This document shows, one piece after another, positions 1-10,830 of a DNA stretch of 64,000 nucleotides; within the stretch, counting starts at the first letter, position 1, and each line of letters opens with the position of its first letter. The position numbers and the translations under genes were made by a program. The DNA is taken from assembly GCA_037179335.1 (NCBI GenBank), contig JAKZHN010000035.1:124001-188000 (forward strand), read 5' to 3'. Source of the DNA: Cyclaneusma minus. Lineage: Eukaryota; Ascomycota; Leotiomycetes; Marthamycetales; Marthamycetaceae. The notes under the pieces were generated by a model. That model did no database searches. It saw only the letters and a program-made list of their open reading frames with translations, and was not told the origin of the DNA.

Positions 1-1
1 C

Positions 2-1615
2 ATCAAAGCCTACCATATCGAAAATGGCAAAGAAGTCGAAATCACGCCCACCGGCCCCCAGACTCTCTCCCTCCTGATGGTTCCCACCACCTCTCCCTTC
101 AGCGGCCTCTCAAACGCCGATCCCATTTCCCAAGCCCCTGAAGAAGACTTCTACCTGCACCTCCATCTCCCCCCTGATCTCGATCTACCCCTTCCAGCAA
201 CGACTCAGATCTATCACCAACCGCCAACCAGTTACCTGATTCCACGCTGGGATCTGGGTCCCGAGAGCGGAGTCTTTACTAGACTGGAATTCCCGAGACT
301 TGGCGACAGCAAGATCACGCAAGAGGATATCGATACTTTCGAAACTATTCTGGCACAATGTACTGCTTTTTTGGAGCGTGCGCCACCGCCAGTGCCAAGA
401 AGACCGTCAAAGGATAAGGGTTCTATGAGTTCCTCACAGGGGTCGTTGCCTCCATACAATCCTTCTGAGTTCAAGGCCGGTGAGGCCTATGTGGCAGGAA
501 GTTCTGCCTCTCATCATGGCGGCCAGATTGTCCTCATCGACGAAGAAAACGGCAGCGTAGTGGGCGAGCTCGGAGAAGGTTTCCATGTAGTCGAAGACAG
601 CAAAATGAAGCCTGGCTCCAAAGGTATACCTTTATTCCTAGACATTCCCCCCTTTCCCCAAACATCCCCAGTCACCAAAACTAACCATCTTCCAGATCCC
701 GTAGAAATCACTCTCCCATCCGACGGATCGCAAAATATATCCGTCTCACCCGCCTCCCAAGAATACATCGAAATGGCCATGCACCCCGCCTACAAGTCGT
801 CCCGCCTCGTCTCCCAAGCCGCCGTCGCCTCCCGCCTCATCGTCACCTCCTCGTCCACCATCGGCAACCTCCTCCAAACGCAAGCCGAAGGCCTGACCCG
901 CACCCTCAAGCCCGCCACCAAACCCATGCAATTCACGCCCACTACGCACGCACGCATCCGCAAAGTGCACACCATTTCCGAAGGCGCGGCCGGGCTGAGC
1001 GCCAAAACGGTCGGCCAGGTCAGCAAGTATGCACAGAATTTTGGCGCTGCGGTGGCAAAAAGAAATACGAAGGAGAAGGCGACGAAGGGGATTAATGCTG
1101 ATGGGACGCCCGTGGAGGGCTACAAGCCGGGCCTGCTGAATAAGAGCTTGATGGCTTTTTCGACGATTGCAGATGGGATTGACCAAGCTGGTCGGACGCT
1201 TCTGACCTCGTCATCGACGGCTGCTACGACAGTCGTAGGCCATAAATGGGGTCCCGAGGCGGGCGAAATTAGCAAGAGTATTGGGGGTGGATTTAAGAAT
1301 GTGGGATTGGTGTATATTGATGCGACAGGGGTTTCGCGGCGGGCGATTGTGAAGAGTGTGGCGAAGGGGATGGTGGTGGGGAAGGTTAGAGGAGGGGGTG
1401 ACTTGATTGTGGGCGGAGGTGATGGCGGGGTGGTGACGGCACCGCCGCAGAATTGGAAGGAAAAGGAGGCTGCGGAGGGAAGGCATACGCAGGATATGAA
1501 TATGTCGGGGGGGCGTGACGCTCCCGTGGTGGAAGGCTTCGGACGGTCGGCTTCAGCTCCCAAGTCGGGGGGCGTCGGAGAGTCGATCGAGGGACAGAAG
1601 GCTTATAAATATTAA
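2..1615 (+). CDS. Senescence/spartin-domain protein, 5'-truncated by window edge
   Basis: The reading frame is open from base 2, so the true start lies upstream; 513 residues are visible. The C-terminal half (roughly 780-1420) carries the helical, Gly/Ala-rich pattern of the plant-type senescence/spartin-associated domain: KTVGQVSKYAQNFGAAVAKR, then a stretch ending in IADGIDQAGRTLLTSSS and VVGHKWGPEAGEIS. In animals and plants this domain binds membranes and lipid droplets; the fungal role is not established. A 72-nt intron (624-695, gtatac...tccag, branch ctaac) is a multiple of three without stops, so it can be misread as coding; its translation is Pro/Phe-rich and unlike the flanks. The tail is Gly-rich and disordered. 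Confidence 0.85.
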   Translation: MKAYHIENGKEVEITPTGPQTLSLLMVPTTSPFSGLSNADPISQAPEEDFYLHLHLPPDLDLPLPATTQIYHQPPTSYLIPRWDLGPESGVFTRLEFPRLGDSKITQEDIDTFETILAQCTAFLERAPPPVPRRPSKDKGSMSSSQGSLPPYNPSEFKAGEAYVAGSSASHHGGQIVLIDEENGSVVGELGEGFHVVEDSKMKPGSKGIPLFLDIPPFPQTSPVTKTNHLPDPVEITLPSDGSQNISVSPASQEYIEMAMHPAYKSSRLVSQAAVASRLIVTSSSTIGNLLQTQAEGLTRTLKPATKPMQFTPTTHARIRKVHTISEGAAGLSAKTVGQVSKYAQNFGAAVAKRNTKEKATKGINADGTPVEGYKPGLLNKSLMAFSTIADGIDQAGRTLLTSSSTAATTVVGHKWGPEAGEISKSIGGGFKNVGLVYIDATGVSRRAIVKSVAKGMVVGKVRGGGDLIVGGGDGGVVTAPPQNWKEKEAAEGRHTQDMNMSGGRDAPVVEGFGRSASAPKSGGVGESIEGQKAYKY

Positions 1616-1640
1616 GCTTGCGGGCAACGGGGGTGCTGGG

Positions 1641-1823
1641 GGGGTTCGAAATTGAGCAAATGTGTCAATGCTTTCAACACAATCAAAGGGCTGTTGGCAC
1701 AAGGCTTATTACAAATAACGGACGGGCGACGGAGGTGGGGTTAGGGGGAGGGTGCGGGCGAGAGGGGTTCAAGGAGCAAATAAGTTCAAATGCTTTCAAT
1801 CAAATCAAAGGACTGTTGGCACA
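1641..1823 (+). repeat. 60-bp direct repeat leading into a tRNA-like gene
   Basis: Two similar blocks, about 1641-1701 and 1763-1823, share ggggttc, then gagcaaat, atgctttcaa, aatcaaagg and ctgttggcaca. The second runs directly into the tRNA-like gene at 1810; the first ends in the same tRNA 5' sequence but has no matching 3' half. A local duplication of a tRNA leader plus tRNA 5' end is the simplest reading. Confidence 0.7.
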
Positions 1824-1933
1824 GTGGTACGCACCTGTCTGTGGTAGGGTTCAAGAAATATAAGTACTAAAATGGAAGGAGTATAAAACGAACCCCCAGC
1901 AGGAGGACGTCGGTTCGAATCCGACACAGTCCA
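1810..1933 (+). tRNA. Intron-containing tRNA-like gene, possibly tRNA-His(GTG)
   Basis: The acceptor stem pairs perfectly (GGACTGT 1810-1816 with ACAGTCC 1926-1932, discriminator A1933). The T arm is perfect (GTCGG-TTCGAAT-CCGAC, 1909-1925). The anticodon stem is CCTGT (1834-1838) with GCAGG (1899-1903). With the canonical intron after position 37, the intron is 1845-1897 (53 nt) and the anticodon is GTG. A pol III terminator (six T) follows at about 1937. The D arm is poor: two of four pairs fail and one base seems missing. It may therefore be a decayed gene or the head of a tRNA-derived repeat, since its 5' end resembles the units near 40.2 and 40.6 kb. Confidence 0.5.
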
Positions 1934-2925
1934 GATCTTTTTTACATTTACTGTCCAACATTAGTAATTTTTCAGTAATCTAGTTCAATCGGTTGATTTC
2001 GTGATTTGTGTGGGTGGTGGATTCGTCCTAGTGCGATGCTGAACCGTGGTTGACAACCTATACTGAACCAAAGCCTTTCAGGGGAGCCACCACGCGCACA
2101 GTCCAGCTGCAGCCACTGGGACGCTATAATTAAAGGCTTTGCATGCTTTTACTGGTCCTGACATAGACTTAGCCGTGAACCTCCATGAGTAATGGAATGA
2201 TCTTAGTAACGACATTTGATGTAGCTAGGTCGGGTACGGTGTACTGCCCTGGATACCAAGGTGATGAATTAAGGATAAGGGGCTCAAGTTACTTAAGGGA
2301 AGTAGGGAAGGCAATCGATGTCTCAGCACAAAGTCATCACAAATACAAAAGCATCTACAGGGCTACATATCACCAAGATCACAGCAGAGGCCACGAACAC
2401 TGGTTGGTTTGAATGATTTATTTCCGCAAATAGTAGTAGTTACACACAGGCCCTCATAACCTTCATGGGGGTATAAGAGACCTTCGCTGCACCGTCTCAG
2501 CAGCAGAAGCGAGCATCAACTCGGAAGGAATGATGATCGTGGAAACATGACAAGCTGAAGCGTCTCGAACCCCGGGCCCTTCCGAGATGAGCGTGTCGCC
2601 ATTACTTTCCCCTAGCGCCAAGCGAGCCTGACCGAGGAAAAGCAAGTGTGCACGTCAGAAACGGCCTGGCGAGTTCCAGCTTTCCCACCCAACCCATGGT
2701 CCATGAAGTAGACGTGCGAGTATTACCGTGGTCCTCAGTAGGATGCTACAAGGTTGCTGTGGTCTGCTGTTGCCGAGAGAAATTGTGACTCGGGGCTATC
2801 AAGAAATATGTGCCCTTGTGAAATATGTATCTTGTTGTGAAAGGATCCGAAACGTAGCAAAGTGTCAGATTCTGGAACCAGTGCAGGCGATGTATCGTGA
2901 TATCGCATCATCCATGTCATTGTGA
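1934..2925. other. Intergenic, no gene seen
   Basis: Between the tRNA-like gene and the 3' end of the next gene. Only short ORFs without family features; base composition is mixed. It presumably holds the 3' UTR of the minus-strand gene ending at 2926. Confidence 0.6.
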
Positions 2926-5900
2926 TCAGACGGCAGCTGGAGTAGATACATGGCGGTTGCTCCATGGATTGCTCATACCTCCCCGACCGCGATGTCCTCC
3001 ACGTCCACGAGTGGAGTTAGAAGTTGGGCTCGGAGTGGTGGAATTTGCTTCAACCGGAGATGACGACATACCAGGAGAGAACTCCTTGGGTCTGCCACCG
3101 CGAGAGTGACCAGCTGAGGAGTGTCTTGGCGTACCGCCACGGGTGGTGTGAGCATTCTTCTTAGGGTTGCTCCTCTGGCGATGATCCATCTTCAATGGGA
3201 TACTAAAAGATTTCGAGGCCGTCATACCAGGAATCATGACGCACACAGTCGTCTTATTCTCCTTTTGCTCTGCCGGGAAAGACAGGGGCTCGGAACTGGT
3301 GGCTTGAACCACAAATCTGCGCGGCAAAGGCTTGGTCTGGGCAATGGCGGGCTGCCATGCAGCATTTGAAACACCCTTTGGAACTCGAACGGGAGGCAAC
3401 GAGCCCATCTCCTGCTCCTCGAAACATTCCTCTGCCATAGGTTTGGTGACTGGGGTAGCATCATCAGAAGATGCAAGTCGAGATCCAAGACCGGGTAGGG
3501 ACACCGTTGCGGAGGCTTGAGTTGGAGGAAGTTCAAAGGCATTCTTGCTAGCAGAGTCGACTGCAAGAGCAGAGGACTTGGGCGGCGAGGATTTTCGACC
3601 CATCAGGGAGTCGATTCTGTCCTGCCATCCACCTGGGCTTTGTCCATGAACCTGTCTGTTCTGATCGGCATGGGCGGAACGTGCTCCAAATGGTACAGGT
3701 CGAAGGGGCGTTGGTGCTGGCATGGGCGGAGCCGCTACTGCCGCAGCAAATGAGATGGGCTTGGGCTTTGGTGGCGGTGCAATAGGAGCAAGCACTGGAG
3801 GTGCCGGCGGAAGTTTGACAACCGGAATTGGCCTGGGAAGTGACACCAACGGGTGGCTGATATCTCCATCATACACTGGATGGTCTTCCATAGTCGGAGG
3901 AGGCGGGGAGGGGGAAGCCGGACGCTGGATGAAGGATGCTTCCTCAAGACGGATGTCTCGAGTCGGGAAGAACTTAGACTGTCTCACTGGAGGAGAGGAA
4001 GTAGCGCCAGGCATATTGGCATTGCCTAGCATAGATGGCATGGATGGTCCCATCATATCGGTTCGCAGTCCATCTGCCTGTGCTGGTCGCCACGTGCTTT
4101 GGTACTTTTGATTCATGACCTCGGCGCCTGTTCTCTCTATATTCGCACCCTGTCGAGCCAAGTCCTGGTTGGAGGGCTGCTGAGCATTCCACGGAGCTGG
4201 GGGTGAACGCGAGTCATCACCGGCTGATACGGGGTCCCTGTTTGGCACCCGCTTTCCGTCAATAAGCTTCACCTCGCGGAAGACTGATTTGAAGTTGGTC
4301 ATTTCTTCTATCTGTTCTGGGGTGTATTGGGGTGCGTTAGCTGCTTTTTCTTTGCGCCGAGCTGCATCATTCTCATGGACTTGCGCGGTCCAAGCTGCCG
4401 CAAAAGCCTGTGCTTGTGGGTTTCGGCGACCGTGCCTTGTTGGAGGAGCAATCGGTCCAGGATTCGAGGCATATGAGTTGCGACTACGATCTGCGTAGTG
4501 ACCACTGTTCGCTCGAACTGTAGTCGGAGGCCCAATTGGTCCTGGAGTCGGGGATGATCCACCGTGCATATCAGGAATTCTGGTAGACAGTTCTGGGTTG
4601 AATGTGCCATTGCCCAACGTTTTGTCATTTGTAGGAGGACCCCAGACACTGCGGCTCGGTGTTGGGTGTGCAGTTGGTGGTGCCCAGGTACTGGAAGTAA
4701 ACCTGTCAGGCGCATGTTGCGCTGACTGCCAGGAGGCTGAGGGGCGACCTCGGTGCGGCTGCTGTTCCTCGACAGCGGGAGCGGGCACGTCTTGAGGAGA
4801 GCCAGAACCGGTACCATTGGGAAGAGTGTCGCTGGTCTTGGCATGTGAAACGACGGGTTTGGGCTCTGGAGCTGCGGCAACAGATTTTGGTGAGTGAACT
4901 TTCATCATGCCATATTGCTTAGCTTCGCCGTCAACCTCGGGTACAGGTGGCTTCGGTGGGGAGATAGATGCCTTCGCCGGCTCGACTGGCTGTTCTTTGG
5001 CCGGACTGTCTTTGCTGTCCTTCTGTGGCTCAGCCTTCTTCGATTTGATGTTCTCTGGTAGAGGGCCCATGGCTTCCAGCTTCAGACGGATACGCTCTCT
5101 CTTTTCAGCTTCTTCTTTCTCTTCCAATTCTTGCCTGCGTCTCCTTGCTTCTTCTCTCTTTTCTTTCATAATCTTTTTCTGCAATTCTCTCTGCACTTCA
5201 ATCTCGTCCTCAGCGGGGATAGCAGGTGGCGCGTTCTGAATGTATGACGAGGGTGGAGGACCAGTGCGAGAATCAGGTTGAGTTTGGGCGGGCTGGCTAT
5301 TTATAGAGCCAGGGGACGGGTGACTGACGACAGGCGAGGCGCGTGCTTGCCAAGGCTGAGTTGTTGGAGCCCGCTGTCCTTGAGACTGGCCTGTAGGTGA
5401 AGGAGGGGAATCGTTAACGGCTGCCAGAGACCCTCGCCTAGCGACAGAGATATCGTGCGGAGGAGGCATCTCCTGTCCAGCTCTGCTCGTACGACGTCCA
5501 AATGCACCACTACCCCCACTGACGTTTGAAGATGCTCTTCGTCGACTGTATGAGCTTTCTTGGCCGCCTGCACGATGCGTCTGAAAAGCTGCCGAGGGTT
5601 CAGGGTGGTCACTATGGGATGGCCTCTGCAAGACAGCTGGCTGTCGAGGCTGTCCCTCGCCTCTCGTGGATCCCCGTCGATTGTCAGTTACTGGTTCATA
5701 CCTCCCCGACTGCGAATTGAAGAGTTCCCTATTCGAGCTAGAAGAACCTTCCCTCCATGAGCGGCTGAAATCATCTGCCGCAATCTCTTTTGTGGGTGGA
5801 GGTGGCATAGCATCAAATCCGTGGGGATCTCGTTGATGGAACCGCGGCGCTGGCTGTTGCTGCTGCGGAACCTCAATGGTTACGGGAGGAACTTTGTCTA

Positions 5901-6715
5901 CGGGCGGCAGAGGAGCCCACGGAGATTTCACAGGAGTCGGGGGGCCCGGAGGCTTTGCAACTAACGTTGGCTTCTCGGCTACACCCTTCAGTACCAATCC
6001 TTTTCCAGATCCACCCGCACCTCCAAGTCTGATCTTGGGGGATTCAGTGCGCTCAGGAACCGGAGATTTTGGCTTGATTGGCTCGCTCACTTTCTCTTCC
6101 GGAGCAGGAGACTTGGCAGCCGGTTCTTGAGGTTCTGGCACAGCTTCATCGGCATGTGGCAGTGTAATTTTGGTGCCATCAGTCCACTCGATAGTTTCAG
6201 GAGCCCAATCTTCGTCATCGTCGTCGATATCTGCCCAGTTCGCTTGCTTGGGGTCGTCCGACTGGAGTCTCGTAGCTAGGTGAATTCCATATTGCTGCTT
6301 GAGCTCCTCGTCGGTGAATCGCTTGGGCTCCGGCGGTGGTGCAGCTAATTAGCGTCAGCAGGTCTTCTGGGTACATCTACACCTGCGCATATCCTCGGCG
6401 CAAAGGGGGAGTCCTACGTCTGTTCTTGTTCCAGACAGCGCTTGCATCCGGAGCTGCGCCGGGCTGGGTGCCATTTGCGGCTGCAGGGCGAGGTGTCGAA
6501 TCGCGAAGAGCGCTTCCAGTCTTTGCGACTAGACGTGGCCGAGGCGCAGACAAGGTGGCAGAACCCGTGGCGGGAGAGGCTGGTTTGCCATCGGGAGCTT
6601 TGTCGCCGGGTTTCGCAGCTGCAGAGTTGGTGGCCGCTTTGGCAGCGAGGAACGTCTTATTGACCGAGACGGCCTTGAAGGACGTAGGTTTCTTGGCCGT
6701 AGGCTCCGAGGCCAT
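2926..6715 (-). CDS. Large disordered Pro/Ser-rich protein of unknown function
   Basis: Two exons, 6715-6418 and 6344-2926, with a 73-nt intron (gtagga...aattag), give 1238 residues. I do not recognise the family. After an Ala/Lys/Pro-rich start, exon 2 opens with the only strongly ordered-looking segment: an acidic tryptophan block (WADIDDDDEDWAPETIEW), soon after YGIHLATRL. The rest is low complexity: Pro/Ser/Gln stretches, a charged probable coiled coil near the middle (EDEIEVQRELQKKIMKEKRE), a second conserved-looking patch (TNFKSVFREVKLIDGKRVPN) and an RGG-type C terminus (RGRGGHRGRGG). The RGG tail and disorder suggest an RNA- or translation-associated scaffold, which is inference only. 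The exon-2 frame is open for over 3.4 kb, which makes the gene secure although its function is not. Confidence 0.85.
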
Positions 6716-8100
6716 ATTCGGGACGGTTGTTTGGTGTACTCGGGGGCTGAGGGATGCGCGTCACTGCGATCGCCGTCAGTCTCTGGTGGTGGGTTCGATG
6801 TTCGGTGTCAGGCGACAAGTCCTCGACCTTTAGGTGTTGAGGCGCGCAAATAATCAGAATTTGACAGGAGAAAGTCGTCTTCGAGCCTGCGAACTACAAG
6901 GGCCTCTTCGACCTCAGAAATGTAGCGGATAAGGCGAGGGAAGGAGGGAGTTCTGGGTGGTGGCAGATGGGAGAGGGTGTGCAGCGTCAACTTTCTTTTG
7001 CCGCGACTTGAGCTGCGCTCGACCAGCGTATTCGTGCTAGCCGCGGATGAGTAAGGCTGCGGCAAGGCTGTAGCTCTCTGATTGGCCGCTCAACACGGCA
7101 ACTCTGTTTTCTGCCAGCCATCGACCATCGCTCAATCCAATTCAGACCGCTGGTCTTCAACGAGTTTAGGCCACTCATGGTATTTGTTTGGCTCCAGCCC
7201 GAGGCTCAAATTGTTATTGTGCTTGTGCAGCATGTTTGGTTTGAATTTCTCCACGCCTTCGGTGTTCTAATATGCTTAATCGGTTATGACTCGGTCTCGA
7301 GACTTCGCATGTAGATACATGATGTTGCCTGTCAACAGTACATATCCATTCCTCTGAATCGCTGAGTGATCGAAGCTATTCTGGCCAGGATGCCTAGCAG
7401 CCTAATGTCCTCTTTCATTCTCATTCTCCGTTCCAATATAGAAGCAATTTCCACCACTCTGTAGTTTGTATCGTGGTCTAGAATAGAGTAGCATCCCCAC
7501 CCCCCTGGCGACGACGGTTACCAATCTACTTTTCTTAATCATTTGTTTACTTTGAGTAAATTGAGTTACTCACAACATGTTGAACTTGGATGCCTAACTT
7601 GGTAATTCATATTTCCAGAACTTGCCTTGGTTCGCCGTTCACTTTCCGACTGGGATAACAAAGGCTTTTCACCTTCTCAGACTATGTTGAGTTCTGATCA
7701 TTTCTACTTGTAATGTTTTATAGCATTCATTACATCCCCGGTCGACTGCCCCTGTATATCCAAGCTGGCTTTGGATATGTGGGATGTTTCTCGTTACTGG
7801 TTACTCGGAATACTTCTAGATGGTGTCCATTGATGTATGAACTGGACTTGCTATCCCTGGGCTGGAGAAATCAAGTGACAACCATTCTTTGGATTTCGTG
7901 GCATGCTATTACCATGGTCAATGGTATGGGACTGGTCGCATTTTCCATGCACTGAAGTTGCAGGGTAGTCAGATACTTGGTACTCCAGCCTGCCTGGGCG
8001 TTTCTTTGGCATCTAGGTACCACCGTTGGAGGCCGGCCCGGTGTCTCTAGCAATTGGGATGATTGCTGTCAGGGGCAAACTCGAGTGCGAAAAATTTCAT
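6716..8100. other. Intergenic, 5' region of the long disordered-protein gene
   Basis: The CT-rich stretch just above 6716 is the likely promoter/5' UTR of the minus-strand gene. The remainder is AT-rich without a supportable ORF. An isolated unit of the degenerate repeat described at 8101 occurs near 7800-7830 (ttactcggaatacttctaga). Confidence 0.6.
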
Positions 8101-8232
8101 GACTACTTGGAAGTTGGAATATTTATAGTCACTGAATATCCCCAGTAACTTGGAATCTTCCTAGTCACTCTGAATGCTCTCGGTCACTTGGATCCCAATG
8201 ACTGTGGAAATCCAAAACTACTTGGAATGTTT
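8101..8232. repeat. Degenerate ~19-bp tandem array, locus 1
   Basis: Successive imperfect units of the form agtcacttggaatnttcct: agtcactgaatatcccc, agtaacttggaatcttcct, agtcactctgaatgctctc and ggtcacttggatccca. Units vary in length by 1-3 bases. The same unit type recurs at 17.2, 23.9, 28.2 and 52.9 kb. Confidence 0.65.
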
Positions 8233-8407
8233 TGTCTCTCGCTTCGCATCTTGAAACACTGAAGATACCAGTCATTCGACGTTTAGGGTTATCGTATGTG
8301 GTCAGCCCAGCAGAGAAAGGGGCTGGAAGAACTTGAATTTCTATGTACAAGCTCAACAGCGCCCATTCTATTCCTCCCAAACTCAACCCTCCTTTCGCGA
8401 TCTCTGC

Positions 8408-8999
8408 CTAGTGAGCGTTGTTCTTGTGGTGGCCTAGAAGTAATCAGCACCCTCAACAAAGCCTCCAAACAAAAGGGGTAGAAAACCTACGCAAGTGGAA
8501 GTAGTAGTTCTGCGCATAGCCGATGGTAATCAGACCAGCTAGTACATGCACCAGAGCTATAACATGAGGTCAGCTCCTCCGTTCTAATGCATGTTCCGGT
8601 GATGTTGAGAGGAGTATTGCTTACGCATGGCGGAGGGGTTCTTTCCGAAGTATTTGGCCTGGTAGCGCTCCCACAGACCGCGGGGCTTGGGCTCAGGGGC
8701 GGCTCCTCGAGGCAGCTTCTCGTAGAAGCTCACGACGCGCTGCATGCGGACAGCATCTTGTGCGGCTCCAACGCCCTGTTCATTCATTCATCAGTCCTCG
8801 GGCTCCGGAAATTCGCGGTGCAGGTGCGGGTGCCGAGGACGGGGATTGGGTAGCCGATGGGCGGCGCATTAGGAGACTCACAGATGGAGAGGCAACCTAG
8901 AGATCTATTAGCACCAGGAAGGTTCTTGCGAGGGAGTAGTAGGAGGCGTACCTTGGGGGGAATGAGGGTCGAGAGACCACGGCGAGTAATGAAGCTCAT
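8408..8999 (-). CDS. ATP17: Mitochondrial F1Fo ATP synthase subunit f
   Basis: Five exons: 8999-8952, 8896-8882, 8775-8625, 8556-8491 and 8433-8408, giving 101 residues, the usual size for fungal subunit f. The protein starts MSFITRRGLSTLIPPK (mitochondrial type). It continues with the family core FYEKLPRGAAPEPKPRGLWE and RYQAKYFGKNPSAM, one membrane segment (LVHVLAGLITIGYAQNYYF) and a HHKNNAH C terminus. Subunit f sits in the membrane Fo sector beside subunit a, in the dimer interface region. All four introns are GT-AG and every junction keeps frame; exon 2 is only 15 nt. The gene is transcribed divergently from the NDUFS4 gene at 9288. Confidence 0.93.
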
Positions 9000-9287
9000 C
9001 CTGAAGACTACGTCGCAGCGTTAGCACTGCCAGAACCCACGGGCAGATCCTCCAGGTCAGCAGAGAAAACTGAAGCTTGCCGTACCTCGATTGAGCAGGT
9101 CAGAGATGCAGTGGGGACGGTTTTTGATGGATAGGCTGATTGACGGTCGTCTTCTCAACTTCGAGCTCGCAGCCTTCGGCTTATCTAAAATGCGCTAGGC
9201 TAGCCGGATCGGGCTCTCAGACCGGCAGCTTCTATCAACATAGCTTCAGGTTTCGAAAACAATTGCGCATCGCAACACTCTCTCACC
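9000..9287. promoter_or_regulatory. Shared divergent promoter of two OXPHOS genes
   Basis: Only 288 bp separate the ATG of ATP synthase subunit f (-) from the ATG of the complex I 21 kDa subunit (+). Both encode inner-membrane respiratory proteins, so a shared bidirectional promoter is likely. I see no obvious TATA box, as is common for housekeeping genes. Confidence 0.5.
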
Positions 9288-10068
9288 ATGTCGCTATTAC
9301 GGCCCTCGCTGGCCAGCCGTCTCCTCCGCTCCTCCGTTCCAGCTGCCAGGCAATTCTCCGCTGCCAGCGTACGCTACAACACCAAGACCGCCCTCGGCAC
9401 GCCCCTCACCACCTCCAACGAGCCTACATCCTCGTCGAGCGACTCCTCGGTCGCAAGCTATGACGAGAAACCAGCACGCCCCAACCAGCCTCTCTATGAT
9501 GCCGAGGTCGACCAAGCATCATCGTACGGACCCCATTCTTCATCCCTGACTCATCCGCCACGCCTCGAAACCCTCCCCCACCTCTATTCATCAAGTCACT
9601 TTGCATACATTCACGAGCACTAAATCGCAGCTAACCCTCACCAACAGCACATTCTCCCCCGTCCCCAAACGCGTAATGAACGGCTCCGAAGACGGCCCCG
9701 TCGTCGCCGCCGCCGTCCTCTCCGGCGCCCCCCTCGAGCTCCAAGCCCGCCAAGTACGCATCTTCCGCCCAGCAAAGACAGCCACGCAGTCCGGCGACTG
9801 GCACAGCCACCACTGGCGCATGGACTGGGACATTCTATCCAAAGGCCACCGCTGGGAGAATCCACTTATGGGCTGGCAGAGCAGCGGCGACATCATGCAG
9901 GGCACGCACTTGAACTTCAAGAGCAAGGAGGACGCCATCCGGTTTGCCGAGAAGCAGGGCTACGAGTATTTCGTGCAGGAGCCGAACGAGAGAAAGGTTG
10001 TGCCAAAGGCGTATGCCAATAACTTCTTGCATTCACCTAAGCCGCTGAAGCACATCAGGACGAAATGA
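9288..10068 (+). CDS. NADH:ubiquinone oxidoreductase 21 kDa subunit (NDUFS4 family)
   Basis: Two exons, 9288-9523 and 9648-10068, with a 124-nt intron ending ctaaccctcaccaacag, give 218 residues. The N terminus (MSLLRPSLASRLLRSSVPAA) is a typical mitochondrial presequence. The conserved ETC complex I domain follows: VRIFRPAKTATQSGDW, HHWRMDWDILSKGHRWENPL, MGWQSSGD and FAEKQGYEYFVQEPNERKV. NDUFS4 is an accessory subunit of the peripheral arm that stabilises the NADH-oxidising module. The call is firm because these motifs are diagnostic. Confidence 0.94.
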
Positions 10069-10329
10069 GAGACTGGGGGTTTCAATGGGCTTTTCGGGCG
10101 ACAAAGGGTGTACATATTTCTTTACAGGTAACACCGACATGCTGAAACTACAGTCGCGAGTACTCTCACCATTAAAGGGGCCCAAGTGAAGATCTTAACG
10201 TGGAGTGAAAGTGTTTAAACTTCAGCCTCTTTCGCACCCATGCTTGAAGAGTTGGCTGGATTCCAATTATTAACATCAAACCAGCTGATTTGAATCTGTT
10301 TTGGGTTTAGAGTGTTAATTGTGAGTGAC
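10069..10329. other. Intergenic 3' of the complex I gene
   Basis: No gene seen. It should contain the 3' UTR of the NDUFS4-family gene. Confidence 0.5.
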
Positions 10330-10830
10330 TCTTCAATACCTCTCAGCTTGCTACTGAGGGGGAAGGTTCTTATTGCTCCGGTGGAACAATAGGCTCCATG
10401 GATGGATCTGAGGAGGAAAGGGTTAGTAAGGCAGGCGTGCATGGGAATCACCAGAGAGGCCTGCGCAGGCTGTCTCTTTTTGCATTTCTTCGAAGAAAAG
10501 AAAAAAGTGCACAGGTCATATATAAAGTCCAAAGTGGCATTGACATTCGATCAGCAGTTGGCACAACAGTACGGACGCTGGCTTGCAATTTGCAACTGCA
10601 AGCTGAGGCACTCTGCCCGAGTTCAACTCGTGTGTCCACTCCGGCGTGGCCATGGTATTACCGAAAAGCCGAAAAGCAAACTTCCATAGCAAGAGGAGTT
10701 TCTCCAATCCCCCTCAGCTGCTACTGAGGGGAAAGGTTCTTATTGCTTTGCTGGGATAATAAAGGGGGTGTGAGACAGGGGGGAAGAAGGGGAGGAGCAG
10801 GCAGTTGGTGGCCTCTTTTTGCATTTTTTT
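10330..10830. repeat. Direct repeats flanking a tRNA-like unit
   Basis: A unit reading ctcagct(tg)ctactgaggggaa and ggttcttattgct occurs at about 10339-10377 and 10710-10747, each with a small hairpin (ctcag...ctgag). A second shared block (ggc-tctttttgcattt) follows at about 10470 and 10805, so each copy is a loose block of about 130-160 bp. Between them (about 10553-10635) is a tRNA-like stretch with an A-box-like gttggcacaacagtacgg and a B-box-like gagttcaactc. The left half also contains tatataaag (10519-10527). Confidence 0.55.

Noticed and set aside
746..1563. Antisense open frames of 146-147 codons over the spartin-like gene
   Set aside because: Low-complexity Gly/Asp or Pro/Ser translations caused by codon bias of the sense gene.
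2540..2640. B-box-like cggggttcgagac on the minus strand
   Set aside because: Flanks do not fold into a cloverleaf.
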